The translations under genes were made by a program, and so were the position numbers. A DNA stretch of 64,000 nt from NCBI RefSeq assembly GCF_026210795.1, contig NC_089439.1, positions 4,030,001 through 4,094,000 on the forward strand, read 5' to 3'. A model generated the notes under the pieces. The model was given only the letters and a program-made list of their open reading frames with translations. It was not told where the DNA came from and did no database searches. Source of the stretch: Rhizophagus irregularis. Taxonomy: Eukaryota > Glomeromycota > Glomeromycetes > Glomerales > Glomeraceae. Shown here in pieces: positions 60,641-64,000 of this stretch (positions within the stretch are counted from its first letter, which is position 1; the number at the start of each line of letters is the position of its first letter).

Positions 60641-61927
60641 CAGTCACGTCCGAAAGTGACGCCCGATTTAAAATTAATGCCAAAAATGGCAAAACTTTAT
60701 TGATTTTCATTAAAATTCACATAAAAAATAATTACTAAAAATGGTTAATAATGTGTTGGCCCTCCCTTGCTTCTAGTACTGCATTTATTCTTTGTGGCAT
60801 TGAAGCAACAACCTCTTCAAAAATGGAGCAATCCAAATTTTCCCATTCTTCACTTAGTGCAACTTTAAGTTCATCCACAGTTCTTGGAAAGACTTTACAA
60901 CTCTGGATATTGTCCTTTAACTGCTTCCAGATGTTTTCTATTGGATTTAGATCGGGAGAATTTGCCGGCCAATCAATAACCACAATTTTATTCTTCTTCA
61001 ACCAATCCTTGGTTATTTTCGCGGTATGTATGGGTGCATTATCCTGTTGAAAAATTGCAGCCCTTCCTGTTAACTCATGAACTGTATGCTGAAATGGATA
61101 CAGATATGAATTTAGGATTCTAATGTAAGTATTTGAATTGATTTTTTCATTTCCTTCTTTATTTTCATCACAAAAAATTAATGGCCCTTTTATCCCTCCT
61201 GCAAAACATCCCAAACCATGACTGATTTTCGACCACTTTTAAAGATAGGTGTCAAGCATTCAGTGTTAAACCTTTCCCCTGTGTGTCTCCAAACTCTTAT
61301 TTGTCGTGACTGCTTGCCAATCTCAACACTTGATTCATCTGAGAAAATAACTTGTGCCCAATCATAAGCTGTTTTTTCTTTATATTTCTCACACCAACTA
61401 ATACGAGCTAATGCATGCTTTTCTGAGATAAAGGGTTTTTTTGCAGCAACATGGGAATAAATTCCAACACTATGTAATGCTCTTTTAGCAGTTGTAAGGC
61501 TGCAATTTAAATCTAATGTATTAATGACTTCATGTAAAGGTTCGCGTCGATCTTGTGTAACTTTGTTTATGAGTGCATTTTTCTCATTATTATTGAGAGC
61601 AGGTGGACGCCCCGATCTAGGTAAATTTTCAGTTTTCCCTGTCTTCTTGTATCTGTCAATAATTCTTCTTATTGTGGTGGGGTCACGACCCATTTTTCTT
61701 GCTATTTATGCAGGGTTAAAATTCTCCATATATGCTATTATTTTTCCTTTATCTTGAGAAGTTAACTCAGTTCTATGTGACATTATTTTTTTAACTTTGC
61801 AACGCGTTTATTAGGTTATGAAATTGTGAGAAAAACATTTAAAAATAAAAAAAAGGGGGTATAAATAATGAAAATTTTGTGTATCGTAACACCGTACAAA
61901 ATCGGGCGTCACTTTCGGACCCGACTG
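60641..61927 (-). mobile_element. Tc1/mariner element, nearly full length
   Basis: 1287 bp flanked by TA on both sides (60,639-60,640 and 61,928-61,929), the expected target duplication. The terminal inverted repeats are 29 bp (60,641-60,669 and 61,899-61,927) with two mismatches; they start CAGTC and share GTCCGAAAGTGACGCCCGAT. The single gene inside encodes a Tc1-type transposase on the minus strand. Low TIR divergence implies relatively recent insertion. Confidence 0.93.
60735..61783 (-). pseudogene. Tc1 transposase (DD34E), inactivated
   Basis: Cut-and-paste transposase. From ATG 61,783 the frame has an N-terminal helix-turn-helix (RDPTTIRRIIDRYKKTGKTE), GRPPALNNNEKNAL, then the catalytic triad in AQVIFSDESSVEIG (first Asp), AAIFQQDNAPIHTA (second Asp) and PDLNPIENIWKQL (Glu), with 34 residues between the second Asp and the Glu, the DD34E spacing. 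Two lesions break it: an in-frame TAA at 61,706-61,708 just before the HTH core, and a frame change near 61,209-61,213 in the SVMVW region. All catalytic residues remain, so inactivation is recent. Non-autonomous mobilisation by a relative's transposase remains possible. Confidence 0.92.
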
Positions 61928-61929
61928 TA

Positions 61930-63290
61930 CCTTGAGAAAGTGTCTATAATGCAGAAATATATCGGATATTTGTTAATTGGCTTAAACATATCCATAATAT
62001 TGAAGTTACAGGACAATGGCACTTGAAGCACTAGAGATTTACAACATCTATTTTGTGATCTTGTAATAAAGTGTCCAAACACAGATACATTTCTTTTCAT
62101 TGAAATGGAATATATATTTATTATTGATATTGGAGTTGGTATTAGAAAGTAGAAGTTTTTTGCAAATATTATACTAGTGTTTAAAGCTACTAATAAATAA
62201 GTCAATCAAATTTAAATGGTTTGTTAGGATATAATTTAATGACAAATAAGTTAAAAACATTTGAGTGCCTTTTCTACAGTTTGCTGATATATAGAAATAG
62301 ATCATTTAAATCAAACTTTTTAAAGGTATAATATTTTCAAAATTCAGTAAAATTATGGAGAGAAATTAATGATGGACTCTTTTAAATCTAATATTTTTAT
62401 ATAATAATTATTTAAATTAATTTTTTTATGGAAGAATAAATCACATCAGAAGCTGTGAATGTAATATATTGATATTTGAAGTTAATATTGAAGAGTAAGA
62501 ATTTTCTGCAAATAGCAATCCTTACATGCTGTAATTCACATATGGATATCAGGTGATGGACGCAATGTGGGTAGAAAGTAAAACATGTTATAATAACGTG
62601 TACTATTTAAATGACATAGTAAATATTCACAAATCCGATTTTCATTACATGATTGTTTTATATCCTAATTGATTTTTTTTAATAATTTAGATTATTTAAT
62701 ATTTATTTATCACTTCATTTATTATACTAATCATGAAATACAAAATAGATTATTACAATATCAAAGGATTTTATATTACTATATTGTAATTATAGTAATA
62801 TTATAATATTAGATACAACTTACAATACAAATGATGCTTTGCATTGAAGAATGGTTGATTCCTTCAAAACTAATATTTTTGTATAACAATAGCTTGCTTG
62901 ACTCATTTATTGTTAATTAAATTTTTCTATAAAAAAAAGAGTACACAAGAAGCCATGCTTTTTCTTTTAATATTAGTTGATGAATTGAGATTAAGGCTAT
63001 TGGTGATTGTTGCAAAATCAATTAAATTAAAATGGATTGCTGAATACAAATTAAATAATTATTCTGAATTTTTTTACTTAATCTATAAGATATGGAGTGA
63101 TTGCATTCATATTTTTAAAAAGTGTAATACTTACTATAATATTTCAAAGGATGTAGAAACAACATATGATATGATTACATTCATAATATTAAAGAGGCAA
63201 TATTAACTATATATCAGAAGGTAGCAAATGAGGAAAGAAATAACAAAACAATATGAGTACAAAAATATCTTGAGTCTCAAAGTTGGGAAT
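61930..63290. other. Repeat-rich region, no gene supported
   Basis: Contains diverged copies of the repeat family described at 59,935-60,150 (62,300-62,470 and 62,840-62,960). The open frame at 62,898-63,206 has no family resemblance. Confidence 0.45.
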
Positions 63291-63299
63291 TAATAAAAA

Positions 63300-64000
63300 T
63301 ATCAAAAGAAAAGACTTTAGAAAATATTGGTTTAAAAACTGGAAATCTAGTGAAAGAAAACATGGTCTGAAGTTGATAATCTTGATGATTTAGTTGATGT
63401 AGTAAAAAATTCAACATTAGGAGGTTATAACCAAGCACAAACAGTTTTTAACAAAAATGGAGATTGTGTAGTGCATTTTTATAATTGGACAGAATATTTA
63501 TCAGAATTCTTTAAACAACTCCTAATATTTTAAAATACCATCATTTTATTTTTCATGCAGATAATGTAGGTGAAGGTTGACTACTCTCCCTTACACTAGT
63601 TCTAATATGGCTAGTACATATAATACTAATCATCAAGAATGTATTAACAAATTAATTCTGGCTCTTAAACCATTATCAGATAGCATTAACTGATTTGGCC
63701 AAAATTATTATAGTAATTTTTATGAAAAGTTAAGTCAATTGAATTGGGGTCCATTTGCACCAAGATCATTCGGAATTTTTCCAATGATTTCTATAAATTA
63801 TAATATTATTAGCAAATATCATTTAGATAAAAATGATCATGAAAATCATTAGCTTTTTAAGGTAATTTTGAAGTGGTGAATTAAGTTTTTCAGAAATAAA
63901 ACTTGTTGTTAAAATTAGACCAGGACAATACAAATTCCATAATAAAAATATATCAAAAAGAATGAGAGGAATAATTGCTTATCAACTTTTAATTAAACCA
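63300..64000 (+). pseudogene. Decayed coding sequence of unknown family, runs off the window
   Basis: Frames carry KTWSEVDNLDDLVDVVKN, FNKNGDCVVHFYNWTEYLSE then, after a frame change, LKYHHFIFHADNVGEG, and later LSQLNWGPFAPRSFGIFPMI. The pieces are clearly protein-like and in order but broken by stops and shifts. A transposon-encoded protein is likely given the neighbourhood; I do not recognise the family. Confidence 0.45.

Overview
The window is a strongly AT-rich eukaryotic nuclear segment. Its genes have many short introns (about 45-110 bp) with GTAAGT-like donors, and intergenic DNA is full of poly-A/T runs. Together with a caleosin, an INSIG, F-box/LRR genes, a Crinkler-like gene and abundant degenerate transposons, this points to an early-diverging filamentous fungus. 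An arbuscular mycorrhizal fungus (Glomeromycotina, Rhizophagus-like) is the best fit. That assignment is inference from gene content and composition; no database search was possible.

Layout. Bases 1-31,320 form a gene-dense block: a Myb/SANT-domain gene (3' end outside the window), an INSIG sterol-sensing homologue, a ceramide synthase, a 23-exon ABCC (MRP-type) transporter, an AN1 zinc-finger gene, a Yop1/REEP reticulon-like gene, a proline racemase/hydroxyproline-family enzyme, an ABHD10-like hydrolase, a small unknown gene, a C2-plus-class-3 lipase, and the 27-exon exocyst subunit Sec8. For eight spliced genes I assembled the exons by hand and the spliced length is an exact multiple of three, which supports the models. 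Two gene pairs share very short divergent promoters (182 and 103 bp). Bases 31,321-49,241 are sparser: a frameshifted F-box gene, a 7 kb gene-poor stretch with a Mutator-like non-autonomous element, a Crinkler-like gene, a caleosin with a repeat-bearing N-terminus, and a second F-box gene. From 49,242 to about 54,500 there is only homopolymer-rich DNA. From about 54,500 to the end is a transposon graveyard: retroelement integrase and reverse-transcriptase fragments, a CENP-B-type transposase fragment, a kinase-like fragment, and a nearly complete Tc1/mariner element.

Functional theme. Several genes concern membrane lipids and storage lipid: INSIG (sterol regulation), ceramide synthase, a C2/lipase-3 protein, Yop1-like ER shaping, and caleosin (lipid droplets). 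Their proximity may be chance.

Most notable items: a complete tRNA-derived SINE with a perfect 18-bp target duplication (21,278-21,803); a 560-bp TIR element with a 9-bp duplication and CGCCGAA-rich ends (38,677-39,254); a proline-racemase-family protein with two active-site cysteines; two GC-AG introns in one transporter gene; a Tc1 element broken by one stop and one frameshift; and two orphan spliced mini-ORFs.
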